NCBI GenBank assembly: GCA_022606135.1
Contig: JABYQN010000017.1
Coordinates: forward strand, 124,001-188,000
Direction of reading: 5' to 3'
DNA length: 64,000 bases
From: Fomes fomentarius
Lineage: Eukaryota > Basidiomycota > Agaricomycetes > Polyporales > Polyporaceae
A program made the translations under genes and the position numbers. This document shows, piece after piece, positions 35,198 to 46,676 of this stretch; within the stretch, counting starts at the first letter, position 1; every line of letters starts with the position of its first letter. The notes under the pieces were generated by a model. It did no database searches. It was given only the letters and a program-made list of their open reading frames with translations, and was not told where the DNA came from.

Positions 35198-36526
35198 ATG
35201 CCACAGAACAGGGAGCAAAAACAACTGGTTGCGAAAACCGCGGGCAGAAAACACTGGCAAGACACACGATCAGAGGTGGTGGCCTTTGGGGAGATGTCGG
35301 ATGGGGCGCAGGTCAAGAATAGGGTCAGAGTGAGGGATGCGCAGACTCTTACTAGGGCACGCTCGTCAGCTCTAAGCCTGAGGAGACAGCTATATACTAC
35401 TAGAAAGCGTCTTCGGGAACTGGAAGATCGTGCAGCTATCCAAGAGCACATCCTGGAGAACCTCCAAGCCGAGCGGATGAATATGGCAGAACTGCTAGAG
35501 ACACGGGCTGAGGAGCTCCGGGATGCGCAGCAATATCTCAGCAAGGTTGATGACATCGCGGACCACGACGTCCTTCCCATGATCACGGCACTCAACTCCA
35601 TGGTCTACCAGACCGCTGCAACCCTGACGGACGTATACGAAGCTCAGACTGCGGACTCGTGCTTTGTTAGCGTTGCGGAGTCAGAAGGGGCAACGAAGAG
35701 ACTCCGCAATTCGCGCCTCTGCGGAGAGAGTCTCCTGAAAGCTCTATCTGCGTCCAAGCACGGTGATGGCTTTCATTCCACTATCGTCCAGCTAGCGCTT
35801 CAGAGCGTTCTCGTTCAATATGTACAGCGGTTGTGCACGATGTGGTATCTCGGTCAACACGATCCTGTCGGCCCTCTCATGGACGACTTGTATTCCCACT
35901 TAAAACGACAAGGTACTGTACTCTCTCTGCTCTGATCTTTGATTGCTCAACGATTCCGGAGCATAGAAAGACCGTCTGTCGCTGGTAGGTGGCGCGCCCT
36001 CAGTCGCGCACATCTGATGGCGTTGTTTCTCGAAGATAAAGGAAGCAGTGTGCTGAGCGACTACGAGGACATGTTGATGGCACACCTCATGGACATCCTC
36101 CTCTCCGGCCTTCACTTCTCGAGTTCACACCACTCGTTGCTTCAACGAGTGCAGGAGGCCTGCGGCATAGCGCTTCACAACATCACTACCCACGCTCTAG
36201 AGCTCAGGGCGGTGACCGGCGAACGGATCGTATCCCGAGATCTTGAGCTAGTGCTCCCTAAGCCAGGAGAGCGCTTTGACACCCATCGCATGGAAAACGA
36301 AGATTCTTGCGATGGTATGGAGGGTGACATGAGAGAAGACGTTATCTTCTGTACCACTCAACTAGGCCTCATCCGAGAGGAATGGTATAGTGGGGACGGG
36401 CGGGAGCCCTATGCTCACGCCGTGACCCTGCTAAAGCCTAAAGTCATCTTGGCGTCCGCAGTGGATGACCTTTGGGCTGCGCGCGGCCTCCAGAATAATG
36501 GAACCTCTCAGGCTGTTGAGGAGTAA
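35198..36526 (+). CDS. Coiled-coil protein of unknown family, copy 6
   Basis: Two exons, 35198..35912 and 35967..36526, give 424 residues. The phase-1 intron is conserved (CGA CAA G^GTACTG ... GCATAG^AAAGACCG). There is no obvious hydrophobic N-terminus. A basic and charged coiled coil (about residues 45-110) leads to 'QQYLSKVDDIADHDVLPMIT' and 'TIVQLALQSVLVQY'. Exon 2 gives 'RPSVAGRWRALSRAHLMA', 'VTGERIVSRDLELVL', 'RMENEDSCDG', 'VIFCTTQLGLIREEW' and 'LLKPKVILASAV'. It appears intact although its divergent Hsp70 partner (copy L) carries a frameshift, so it may now work without that partner or be starting to decay. Confidence 0.78.
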
Positions 36527-36980
36527 TTTCGGTGGTTGTAAGTGTTCTTTTTTCGTCGCACCACCAGCCAGCAAACCAAACTTACCTCCCGGAGTAGGTT
36601 TGCGCGGAAACTTGCGCGCGAAGAGTGTTAACCGAATCATTGTGTTTGAAACGCAGCCTTATCTCTAGATTATTGAGTCCTTGCGGTTCCAACTTCCAAG
36701 TGACATCAGATGACTCCCCTTGACTTTGTGTTGTGTTCAAGATCGCTGGAAGTCGGACATAGATTCTAGGCAGATCCGAAGATCTGGGCACCACATGTTT
36801 TGCACTCGGATAGGGTTTAGAATATCCTCTCGGCCCATAATCCTCTTGTTACTCTCCACTCTTGTAGGGCAGACGAAGAGATGGAGTTACCGCGCCCTAC
36901 ACAGACGCGCAACAGAGCTCAAGAAAGAGGGATGCCACGTGTAATGGAATGAACAAGTGTTTAGGAATACGGAACGCATG
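36527..36980. other. Intergenic, no gene seen
   Basis: This lies between coiled-coil copy 6 and duplicated relics to its right. No feature is supported. Confidence 0.45.
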
Positions 36981-36984
36981 AATT

Positions 36985-37080
36985 ATGATGCTGCTCTCAA
37001 CGCAATCACTTAGATGGTCCTGAAGACGAGAGGCGTTTACATGTCCCTCTCGCTCAGCATGAAACAAGTTTGGTTGAGTA
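36985..37080 (+). pseudogene. Relic of the 3' end of the serine hydrolase gene
   Basis: The sequence from GATGCTGCTCTCAACGCAATC through the stop region matches the last coding exon at about 31693-31795 with substitutions and short deletions. It sits next to the 3' end of a DUF4246 pseudogene, the same convergent neighbourhood as at 31,790-31,920. Confidence 0.6.
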
Positions 37081-37158
37081 AAGGGGTACCTTGATGTGTG
37101 TAGGACGGGTATGCCATCGACATCATATCACCCATGAACATGAATATCTAGAGATATC

Positions 37159-38360
37159 AGTGCTCACACATACGGTAGTCGTAGAACGAGAGCTGCCAAG
37201 TATCCTGGTTGTGGTTCGTGGCGAGATTCAAACGTTCCTCCTTCAATCTAGCACGATGTTCTTCCTCCTCCTTACGCGACATGACGCTACCTTTCATGTA
37301 CCACCGCAACAAGAAGATTGGGTGCTCCCGGAGATGGAGGCGGCGCCAGCCCTCTAGAAGCTCCCTCAGGAGCTGTTCGACATGGTCACTGGGCACATCC
37401 GTCGTAGACAGAATCGGGGTGTCTTGATTCACCAGGAACAAGGCCAGAACCCAGACTTCGACTGGTCCGCGGGATCAAACGCGTCCACGCGGTGCTGGTG
37501 AAGGTCCGGGCAGGCAATATACTTGTCTTCCGCTACAACGATATGCCCGAGTTTCTGATTGCGCGGGAAGTCGGAACTGAAGTCGTACGCGACAGCGAGT
37601 CCCCTATGGTCGTCTTGCCTGAAGGGGACGGTGTCTACAACGGCGACTTGGTGACGTTCTCGCACGCGTAGTAGTAGAGCCCAGTAGCGACGATGTTCTC
37701 GTTCGCCATCCCATCGACGTGCCATGCGCCGCCGCTGGGGAGTGCGCGGCCTTCGGGGTACTTCGGATTTTCCGGCGTGAGTACGATGTTTGCGAGCTTG
37801 ACGATCACTTGTCTTTGGCACTCCTTGAGTGAGAAGTCGACCCGCTCACTTGCGAGCCACGGCTCGAAGGGTTTCGGGCCGAGGATGGTCGGTCACCTGT
37901 GCTCCCGTTCCCAAACCTCGCATTGCTCTTCCGTCTCAAGATCGTCTAGTTCTTCCTCTTTCTCTTCATACCACTCGTATAGATGGTACTCGCGACATAC
38001 TCCCAGCTCTGCAAATATGTAGTCAATCTGCGCGGCCGTGATGGCCTCGTGCGGCCACTACTTCAAGTTCTCCCTGTCACCAATGATCACCATCCTCGAA
38101 GTACTCCTCGCCACCCCACAGCTTGTCGACGAGCTGACGGTCCGGATCCACTATATCCTGGCTCCATTTGGCAGCTATGGCGGCGTCGTTGGCATCGACC
38201 CCAATTCGGCTTGTAGCGAATGTTGCCGGAGAAATGGCGCATCCTGAGCTCAACCAGGGTGATTGGTTCACTTTGCCCGAAGACGAACGGGGAGGGGATT
38301 TCCTCGCGTGGCGTAGGAGATTTTCGCTCACGGTGCGAGACACTGAGGACAGAGAGGCGA
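37159..38360 (-). pseudogene. DUF4246 pseudogene with internal inversion
   Basis: The minus strand matches the DUF4246 gene at 42774-44564, including about 60 bases of 3' flank. Fragments include 'FLVNQDTPILSTTDV', 'GSVMSRKEEEEHRARL', the WHVEG region (about 37700-37740), 'SDFPRNQKLGHIVVAEDKYI' and the N-terminal 'PFVFGQSEPITLVELRMRHF' block (about 38200-38300), in several frames. A segment of roughly 100 bases (about 37303-37405) is inverted: there the plus strand reads 'VPPQQEDWVLPEMEAAPAL'. Large parts between about 37980 and 38040 are lost. It is not functional. Confidence 0.75.
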
Positions 38361-38947
38361 GAATGCAGAAATGAGCGTGAGAGTGAGAGAATCAAAGTTC
38401 GAAAGCAAGCAGTATACAGTATAGGACTACATGATGGCATGATGGCAGTCTCGTTCCTAGAGAATAGCGCTCGGTGGCAACTTGGACCAGTCCGGACAGA
38501 TGAACTGGTTCGGTTCAATTATCTGTGGTCGGCCCGCATGGCAATCCTCTCTACACTCCGCCTTCCGATAATCCTCAGATGCAGTTACGATTCTTTGCTA
38601 GCCTCGCCCTGAGCTAGATCCTTTTGAGAGAATAACACTAGGAATGCTGAATGGCTGGTCAACTAGGCTAGATCATCGCCGTGGTACGTTATGTCACGGT
38701 GCCACGGTTCGATCGGATACTACTTAGTAGACTCAACATAGATGCCACTCGAGAATAACGACATGAAATTATCTCAACGTCATACACTCTTGTGTTATAA
38801 TTAACCTTCTGACACGGACTCGAGCGTCGAGCTTAGACGCATGACCCGTGGGTGCAAGTGATTAGTCAACCCATGGGAGTCACTCATGTGCACGGTTCGT
38901 CTCTCACCTCAGCTAACAAATTTCCGTCAGACCCACACACTGTACGG
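38361..38947. other. Intergenic, no gene seen
   Basis: This precedes the first esterase gene and presumably holds its promoter. Nothing else is recognised. Confidence 0.45.
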
Positions 38948-40311
38948 ATGACCTTGGATAGCGAGCTCGCCTCTGCTCTTCATTCAGACCCAGTCTTTTT
39001 GCAGCCACAAGCTCCGCCCGAAGGCATACCTCTTCCGGATTACGCCAGAGAACAGGCAAAGATTGTTATCGCGCCGTTCTCAAGATTCTATGGCGATCGC
39101 CTCCCTTCAGGTATGTGCATTATCGTGTCTTTCACCTCATCTGCCTCCGCCTGAAGTAGGTGCAGATGGGTCGTATCACGTAGACGAGAAAGAGATTCCT
39201 GTCCAAGATGGACAGATTGTTATCCGGATCATCAGACCGACGACAGACGATGACCAAGAGACGTATCCCGCACTTGTGTGGTTTCATGGAGGAGGTAGGT
39301 CCCTAACGCAGCTGGTGGACATAGGCTCATAACCAACTAACGTTGCTCACAGGATGGATGATTGGAGACCTAGACATGGACGACAACCACCTCAGGACTA
39401 TCAGCCTCGAGTTGCAACTGGCGACAATCAACGTGGGATACAGGTTCGTCTTCGCCACTCAATCACGTTATTGGCCGTGCTAAACCCGACTCCTCTAGGT
39501 TGGCACCAGAACATGTATTTCCGACAGCATTCAACGATTGCTACGCTGCCCTGAAATGGGTGAGTCTCTCACGTTTGCTCGAGTCCCGCAGACATAAGTC
39601 AGAACAGTTTTCAGGTAGCAGAGAATACTACGCAACTCAAAGTCTCCCTTGAGAAGGGCTTCTTGGTCGGTGGCGACTCAGCTGGTGGTAATCTTGCCGC
39701 TGGTGTAGCCCTCGCAGCGCGAGACGACGCGTTCTTCCAAGGACGTGGCTTGACAGGGCAGTATCTGCGTGAACCAGCCGTTGTCCACCCTCTCGCACAC
39801 CCAGAGGAGCTCAAGGATGAGCTGCGTTCCTTCGCGGAGAGCACAGAAGTGCCGCTTCTCAACAGCGAACGAGCGTTGAACAGTTTCAGTGAGTATCAAG
39901 TCTGTACACTCTTTCAAGGAACCCGCTGATATCTGTCTTCAAACCTTCAAACAGTGACCTATGGTGCACCTCCTACAGATCTACGCATCTCTCCCCTTCT
40001 TGCGCCTTCGCACACTGGACTTCCACCTGCGTTCATCCAAGTGATGGAGTTTGATCCAGTTCGAGATGATGGTGTTGTGTACGAGAAGGTTTTGCGGGAG
40101 GCAGGAGTCGCGACTGAACTTGTCAGGTAGTGTTCGGTTCCCCCATGATTCAAACGCTGTTCAGTGTTATCTCACTGCACAATTTTGCTTCAGGAATTTT
40201 GGAACACTGCATGGCTTCCACTATTCGTTCCCTTCCATCCGGGCTGCGGCCAAAGTTGATCGGGACGCCAGGGATGGTCTGAAGTGGTTGCTCAGCCTCA
40301 GTACACAGTGA
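38948..40311 (+). CDS. Alpha/beta hydrolase, HSL-type esterase, first of a tandem pair
   Basis: This is a multi-exon gene with ATG 38948 and first exons 38948..39110 and 39160..39294. The protein follows the hormone-sensitive-lipase pattern: oxyanion box 'PALVWFHGGGWMIGDLDMDD' across the 39294 junction, 'LAPEHVFPTAFNDCYAALKW', nucleophile elbow 'LVGGDSAGGNLAAG' (about 39660-39710), a catalytic Asp in 'VMEFDPVRDDGVVYEKVL' and a catalytic His in 'LHGFHYSFPSI' near the end. No signal peptide is evident, so it is probably intracellular. It hydrolyses an ester of unknown nature. Intron positions match those of the second copy at 40689, showing a recent tandem duplication. Confidence 0.87.
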
Positions 40312-40688
40312 TTGGAGCAATACGACGATATTGTGAACCATGTCGAGCGTCTCGATAACCAGATGAATCTTGCGTTTTACGGCTGCGTCGTGGGCTATGT
40401 GAATGGGTATGCGCAGCAATACAATGTCCTGTGCGCAAATTATACTCTCACAGTACGTTGAATAGTCCAGACCTGAGACCCAGACTGGTCTCTGACGCCC
40501 ATCGTGACCGATCATGAGTGTCCTGCAGCTCCGAGTGATCGGTAATCGGGATATCCTTCTGAAATCGCAGCTTGTGTGGGCATTATGGAGCGCTGACCTA
40601 TAGACGTCTATCGGAGATAACTAGTACATATATTATCCGTTCTCCGCCGTACTACCTTTTTTTTGAACCTCCTTCGTTGAACCCCGTG

Positions 40689-42130
40689 ATGACCATTTTA
40701 ACAAAGTTCGATCCCGAATTGGCTGCTGCACTCCGTTCCGACCCACGATACACCCGGCCGCCACCCCCACCTCCAGAGGGCGCATCCGCCATTGAATACG
40801 CGCGACAGCAGGCTTCAACCCTGTATGGTGGATTCACGAAGTATTACGGAGAGCGTCTCCCACAAGGTAAGTCCAGATGCGCACGCGATTGTGACATACT
40901 CACTGATGTGTCTCCATGTTAGCGTCGGCGTACATTGTAGAGGACAAGCGTATTCCTGTGGACGGCGGAGAGATAACTGTCCGCATCGTGAGACCAACCA
41001 GTGCCACCAACGCGACGTTTCCTGCGCTCGTATGGTATCATGGTGGAGGTGGGTACTCTCACCGTACTTATTCTGTCGACGACTCAATTGCACGCACGGA
41101 CCTCACTACAGCGTGGGCGCTCGGCGATCTTGACTGGGATGATCACCACTTGCGCACTATTAGTGTCGATCTGCAACTCGCGATTGTCAACGTCGATTAC
41201 AGGTCAGTACACACCGCTGAGCGTTTGGATGGGTCTCAAATATACCCTCCGTACATCAGGCTAGCGCCCGAGCATCCGTTTCCAACACCGTTCAATGACT
41301 GTTACTCTGCTCTGAAATGGGTACGTGAGCCGCGTATATGCATCGTTACATCCCGTAACGACATTTTGTACCCCTTACAGGTTGTGGACAACGCTTCAGC
41401 TTTGAATATCTCTGTCCGAAGAGGCCTCCTCGTCGGAGGCGATTCTGCCGGAGCAAATCTTGCAGCAGTTGTCGCATTGAAAGTACGAGATGATCCGAGC
41501 ATCCCACTCACCGGACAATACCTACGTGAGGCCCCTGTGAGACACCCTCTCGCTGCTGTGCCAGAACAGTACAAGACGAACTTGCGCTCCTATGAGGAGA
41601 ACAAGGATGCTGCAGCCGCATTGATGAACAGCGCGCTAGCACTGGACTTCATGAGTACGTCGAATTCACTTGACTATCGACGACGTCCTTTTGTTTTCTC
41701 ATTCCGTGCGGTTACGGTTCGGATATTGCGAACCGAGACTGATGCTTACTTGTCTCTCTGCAGAATTGTATGGAGCGCCACCTGAGGACCTGCGAATCTC
41801 CCCTCTCCTCGCTCAATCTCACGCAGGACTTGCGCCCGCATTCATACAAGTCATGGAGCTCGATACGCTGCGGGACGAAGACATCCTCTACGAGGCAGCA
41901 TTGCGCGAGGCGGGTGTCCCCACCAAACTTGCACTGTACGCCTGATCCGTCGATAATTACTGCTCAGTTCTCGAGACACTGATCATGCTGGTATGCATGT
42001 GCGTAGGTATCCGGGTGTTCCGCATGGCTTCCACTACTCGTTTCCGGGGATAGCTGCGGCAGCGAAAGTCGTTCGTGAGGAGCTAGAAGGACTGAGTTGG
42101 CTTCTGTCATTGACTGACCAGCCTCAGTGA
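40689..42130 (+). CDS. Alpha/beta hydrolase, HSL-type esterase, second of a tandem pair
   Basis: ATG 40689 (MTILTKFDPELAAALRSDP) begins a multi-exon gene homologous to the upstream copy over its whole length. The motifs are 'PALVWYHGGGWALGDLDWDD' across an intron, 'LAPEHPFPTPFNDCYSALKW', nucleophile elbow 'LVGGDSAGANLAAV' (about 41432-41475), Asp in 'VMELDTLRDEDILYEAAL' and His in 'VPHGFHYSFPGIAAA'. A proline run (RPPPPPPEG) lies near the N-terminus. All catalytic residues are present. The 377 bases between the two genes hold the promoter of this copy. A third, decayed copy lies near 45,000. Confidence 0.88.
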
Positions 42131-42773
42131 GGAATCCCTTGCCGTTGGCTCGTCTCTCGTGGAGTCGCGGTCATCCTCTAGGCTTCAATTCACTCAGACT
42201 CATCGGGGTAGTACACATCGGGCGTGAGTGCAAGGTGTGGGTCTGGAGAGACGTGTCCTGCGCATACTTGAGCAACGCAGTCGGGTGCCTCCTTGCGTAC
42301 GTCACCCGGCGCATCACGGTCTACTGTATCCACGCACCTAAGCTGAGAACGAGAGGGAGGCCAACGTACGGTCTCAAGAAGCCTGAATGATCATGATTCG
42401 CAAGTGCTTCGCCCTCTCGAGGTGTTGTAAGCGCGCCCCGCAAGTCCGGATCAGGACTGATGGACCGTCTCCGCATTGAAGAAGCTGGAGGTAGTCCAGA
42501 TTCTATGCTTGTTGGATACAGTTTGCTAACAGTTGCGCTATACGAATGGCCAAAGACGACTCGCCTGCGCAGGAGAAGCCAGTGGCTGCCGTCGTCCGCT
42601 CGCATGACCTGGAGGAAAGATAGAATCATCTCGTCTCCTTATCCCGCCTATCAAAGGGATGTACGAAAACCGGACATGAAACGAACTTGATGCATTAATG
42701 AGGTAGTTAACTCTGTGTAGGATGGGTATGCCATCGACATCATACCACCCATGAACTTGAATATCAAGTGATA
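42131..42773. other. Intergenic, convergent 3' ends
   Basis: This lies between the second esterase and the 3' end of the DUF4246 gene. The last about 60 bases are duplicated beside the DUF4246 pseudogene (about 37100-37158). No gene is supported. Confidence 0.5.
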
Positions 42774-44564
42774 TCAGTGCTCACACATATTGAACTCGAC
42801 CTGGTACATCTCCTCGTTATGGCTCATGACGAAACGAGAACGTTCCTCCATCAGTCTCGCACGATGCTCTTCCGCCTCCTTACGCGAAATTACGCTCCCT
42901 TTCACATACCCAGTCACGATGTCAAACAATTCTGGAGGGAGCTTCCGGAGGGCATGCGCCGCCTCCAACTCCTGCAACACCCAATCCTCTTGCTGCGGTG
43001 GCACTTCTTTCGTGGACAAAATCGGAGTGTCCGGATTCACCAGAAAGAAGGCCAAAATCTTGCGGTACCCTGGCCTCGACGGGTCCGCGAGCTCAAACGC
43101 ATCCACGTAGTGCTGGTATACGTTTGGGAATGCAATACACTTATTTTCCTCGGCAACGATATGCCCGAGCTCCTGGTTGAGCTCGTGGTCGCGACCAAAA
43201 CCGTAGGCGACAACGTATCCCCTGTGGTCGTTCTGCTCGTACGGTAGGGGAAAGCTGTCGTCTACGGAGCCAACAACAGTGCGGAAGTCGAGCCGCGACT
43301 CGGTTATGTTCTCGCACGCGTAATAGTAGAGCCCAGTCGCGACGATGTTCTCGTTCGCCATCCCTTCGACGTGCCATGCGCCGCCTGGATATTGGGGATT
43401 TTCTGGAGTGAGGACGATGTTTGCGAGCTTGACGATCACTTGGATATTGCGATCTTTGAGCGAGTAGTCGACGCGCTCACTTGCGGGCTGCGGTTCGAAA
43501 GGTTTCGGGTCGGGAATGGTCGGCCACCTATGCTCGCGATCCCAAGCCTCCCATTGCTCGTTCGTCTCCAGATCGTCTGGTGCTTTTTCTTCATACCACT
43601 CGAATGGGCGGACCTGCACCGCAAGCTTTGGATCGGCTGAGAGTGTGTCCGAGAGCACGCGCTCAAACATGGAGACGAACCGTCCGACGATCGCAGTGAT
43701 AGGAGGGTATAGAGGGGCGAGATGGGTAGGATGGATGTTGTTGATGTATCCGAGGCAGTCAACCTCACCGGAGCTGGAGACAGAGAAGTCGGTGGGGAGC
43801 CATTGGTACTTGGCAGAGAGGGCCCAAATACTCCACTCGAAGTCGTCTGAGAGATCGGGTCGGCGCGCGACGTACTCGTCCATGGAGATGATTTCGGTCT
43901 CGGTCTCGGTCTCGGTCTCGTTCTCGTTCTCGTTCTCGCCGACCTTGGGGTTCCGTACAAAGGACTCGCCGATGCGGAAGCAGTAGAGGGAAGGGTGAAC
44001 GAGGTCAAGGACTTGGTGGTTGGATCCGGGGTGCCAGTCTTGCTTGTCTTCAGGGACGTCCTCGAGGAGCGCGACTCCCTTAACCAGCTCTCCCTTAAGT
44101 TCGGGAGAGACGAGTGACCGAGACTCGTAAACCTTCTCAACTGAAGTTGCCTATACTGATTGTCAGCGACTAGAAACTCTAAGGCAGAACGAACGTACGA
44201 AGATCCCTGTCTCTGGGTCGCGCTGACTGGCAACATACTCCAACTCCGCAAAGATGTAGTCAATCTGCGCGGCCGTAATGGGCTCGCGCGGCCACTGCTT
44301 CTCCCCATCACTATGCTCGAAGTACTCCTCGCCACCCCACAGCTCGCCGACGAGCTGACGATCCTGGTCGACTATCTCCTGGCGCCACTTGGCGACTATG
44401 ACCGTGTCCTTGACCTTGTCCCACCAATTCGGCTTCGCGCGAATGTTGCCGGAGAACTGGCGCATCCTGAGCTCGACGAGGGTGATTGGTTCACGGCGGC
44501 CGAATACGAACGGGGAGGGAAACTCCTCGCGCTGCGAGAAATGTCGCAGGAGATCGTCGCTCAT
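42774..44564 (-). CDS. DUF4246 family protein
   Basis: Two exons, complement(42774..44150, 44199..44564), give 580 residues, close to the family's usual size. The N-terminal part carries 'PITLVELRMRQFSGNIR' and 'PREPITAAQIDYIFAELEYV'. The central part has 'YQWLPTDFSVSSSGEVDCLG' and 'LGYINNIHP'. The C-terminal catalytic-like core has 'GGAWHVEGMANENIVATGLY', 'LGHIVAEENKCIAFPNVYQH' and 'YRKILAFFLVNPDTPIL'. The WHVEG box plus a later His recalls Fe(II)/2-oxoglutarate oxygenases (inference, activity unproven for this family). A run of Asn-Glu and Thr-Glu dipeptides is encoded by a hexanucleotide repeat at about 43888-43935. It is intact, with 3' end convergent to the second esterase. Confidence 0.85.
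43888..43935. repeat. In-frame hexanucleotide repeat
   Basis: The plus strand reads TCGGTC repeated about five times, then TCGTTC about three times. On the coding strand this gives (Thr-Glu) and (Asn-Glu) dipeptides. The second DUF4246 gene has no such repeat at the same site (KRKWDKKTKR instead). Confidence 0.8.
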
Positions 44565-45310
44565 GGATGGTGAGGAAAGAGAGGCGAGACCTGGTATTAG
44601 ACCGTAGAGACGAGACGGTATGATAATGTAGCCGCCATTCCATTATTTCCATACAAATTCGCCAAAGCGCTTGCGCTCATGAGAAAGTCTTCAGGGCAGG
44701 TTGCATTCTACTGAGGGTGTTGAGTCATCGACATTGCTCCAACTCAGAGAACCAATATAGTACTGCTCTCCAGTCCGTCTTCCATGCCATCTTCTCGTTA
44801 CTTTGTCATTCGTGCCAGTCTCTCTGGCAATTGTCTCATCTTGCTGCTCGGCTGAGGATACGGCAGCGGCACGGTCTGGACGGTGCACTGTACTGTTGGT
44901 CCAAGTTGAGTCTGCCGTCTTTCAAAGCAGTATACAGAGCATACTACTTTTCCTTATGGTAGGTAGGTGTACAACCGTAGTAGAGTTGTATCGAGCCCCG
45001 CCTGAGGGCTCCTCTCATACCACTGGACTTGCGCCCGCATGTTCCGCGCGGCCTCCGCTACTCAATTTCGCAAAATAGCGGTGGCGAACGTTGTGCGAGA
45101 GGAGCACACAAACGGAGAAAGGTATCATAGACGTGCTGACTAATCTGTGTAGACGGTGCGGAAGTCGATGGAGGATCAAACAGAGAAGCTATGAAGCGGC
45201 TGTTACTCTGCTTGTCAGAGATAGCATGCGCGTTATGTCAGATACACCCCCACGTATATAATGGTGATTTGCGTACCGGGGGCCATGGTGCTATATGAAA
45301 AGCTTCGCGT
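44565..45310. other. Intergenic with an esterase relic
   Basis: This holds the presumed promoter of the DUF4246 gene and the esterase relic listed separately. The part next to 45310 is duplicated near 62,950-63,050. Confidence 0.5.
44975..45115 (+). pseudogene. Esterase relic, 3' part
   Basis: 'ELYRAPPEG' and 'TTGLAPA' match the exon of the second esterase that starts ELYGAPPED. 'LLNFAKIAVANVVREE' then matches its SFPGIAAAAKVVREE terminus in another frame. The GDSAG nucleophile region is missing. This is a third esterase copy in advanced decay. Confidence 0.6.
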
Positions 45311-46671
45311 TCACGCATTGATAATTTCTGTCCGCTGGACCTGCTCATCGATCCGACTCATTCCCTGTGGCATTCCATCGACGATGAGTCCAACGGTCTC
45401 CAGAGGGGGAGCCAAGGAAAACAGCTCGTTGCAGAACGTCCAGCGATCGAACGTGATGAGCGAGAGTTCGGAGTCGGCCGGTAGACTGCTATCCTCGACG
45501 TCCGGCGTGCAAGTCATGATTCTGCGCCGTTCCCACCAGTACGATAGTTCGCACTGCATTCGGAGTGCGAGCTTCCGGAGTTTGGGAAGCAGTTTGATGC
45601 CGTTGACGCCTTGCAGCTGAACATTGGCTGAGTAATTCTTATCTGCGTCCAGAGCAACAACAACACGTACCAGCGAGCGTGGGAGGTCTGTGTCGATGCT
45701 ATCACTGTGGACCCGAACTGTGATGCGTAGCTGCTCGAGATCCCGGAGTCCATTTGCGGCTTGTTGGACGGCCGTCTGGAAGGTCGCGAGGTACCTTCCA
45801 TACAAGGCCAGCTCTAATACAACGGGTCGCGCATACTCCATGGTTTCAGGGAGAAACGGCAGGCCCCATTTCACCTCAGAGAATTTGAGAGTACGAATGT
45901 GGCAAGGCAGCCCGAGCGAGTAGAGTTCTGCCACACAGCTTAGAGACGCTTCTTCCAGACGGGGCCAACACTGATGCGCAAAGGCGCGCATATTTGTTTC
46001 ACGTGCAGCCCGGAGTCCAGCTTCGTCGTCGGTGTCCATACTACCCAAGCGTTCGAGGAGTGGGGTGAAGACAGAGAGCTGCGATACGTTGGGATACGTC
46101 TTGACCCATTTGTCCGTCATCAAGAAGATGTCGCACATGCTGAGGCTCTGGACGTTGGGGTATGTCAGATTGCCGAAACGGTATTCACAACTATTCCAGG
46201 ATTCGCAATCCAGCCGTACGAGGGTGTTCTGCGCGCCCCGGAGCAGGGCAGCGGGATGCATCCTTGCAAGCAAGTCTGGCTCGTCCCATCCGCCATAATA
46301 ATAAGACTCTTCGGCGAATATGAGTTCAGCAGTGACAAGGGGCCACTTCACACTCTCGAGGAAGAGGCATGTGTGTTTTGCGGCCTTGCAGATCGTGAGG
46401 TGCTTGACGTTTTTGAGCAAGGCGAGGGTGGCACGCAAGTCCGGATAGACACTGAGAAGGTTGTCCGCATTTCTAAGCCCAAGGTGTTTGAGTTGTGGTG
46501 CTTGTTTGATCCCATCCACCAATTGCACCATTGTCTCGGAATAGAGGGTGCTGTGCCCGAATACGGGACCACAGAGAGATCGCCAGCATTGCCTGTCCAC
46601 CGACATGAATTCCAGGAAAGACAAGATGGGCCAGAGCATCTTCTCGTCCTCCCCATCCCCCTGGTCCAGAC

Positions 46672-46676
46672 ATACC
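46672..46676. repeat. Target-site duplication, left copy
   Basis: ATACC immediately precedes the LTR's TG. The matching copy is at 51776-51780. Confidence 0.85.
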
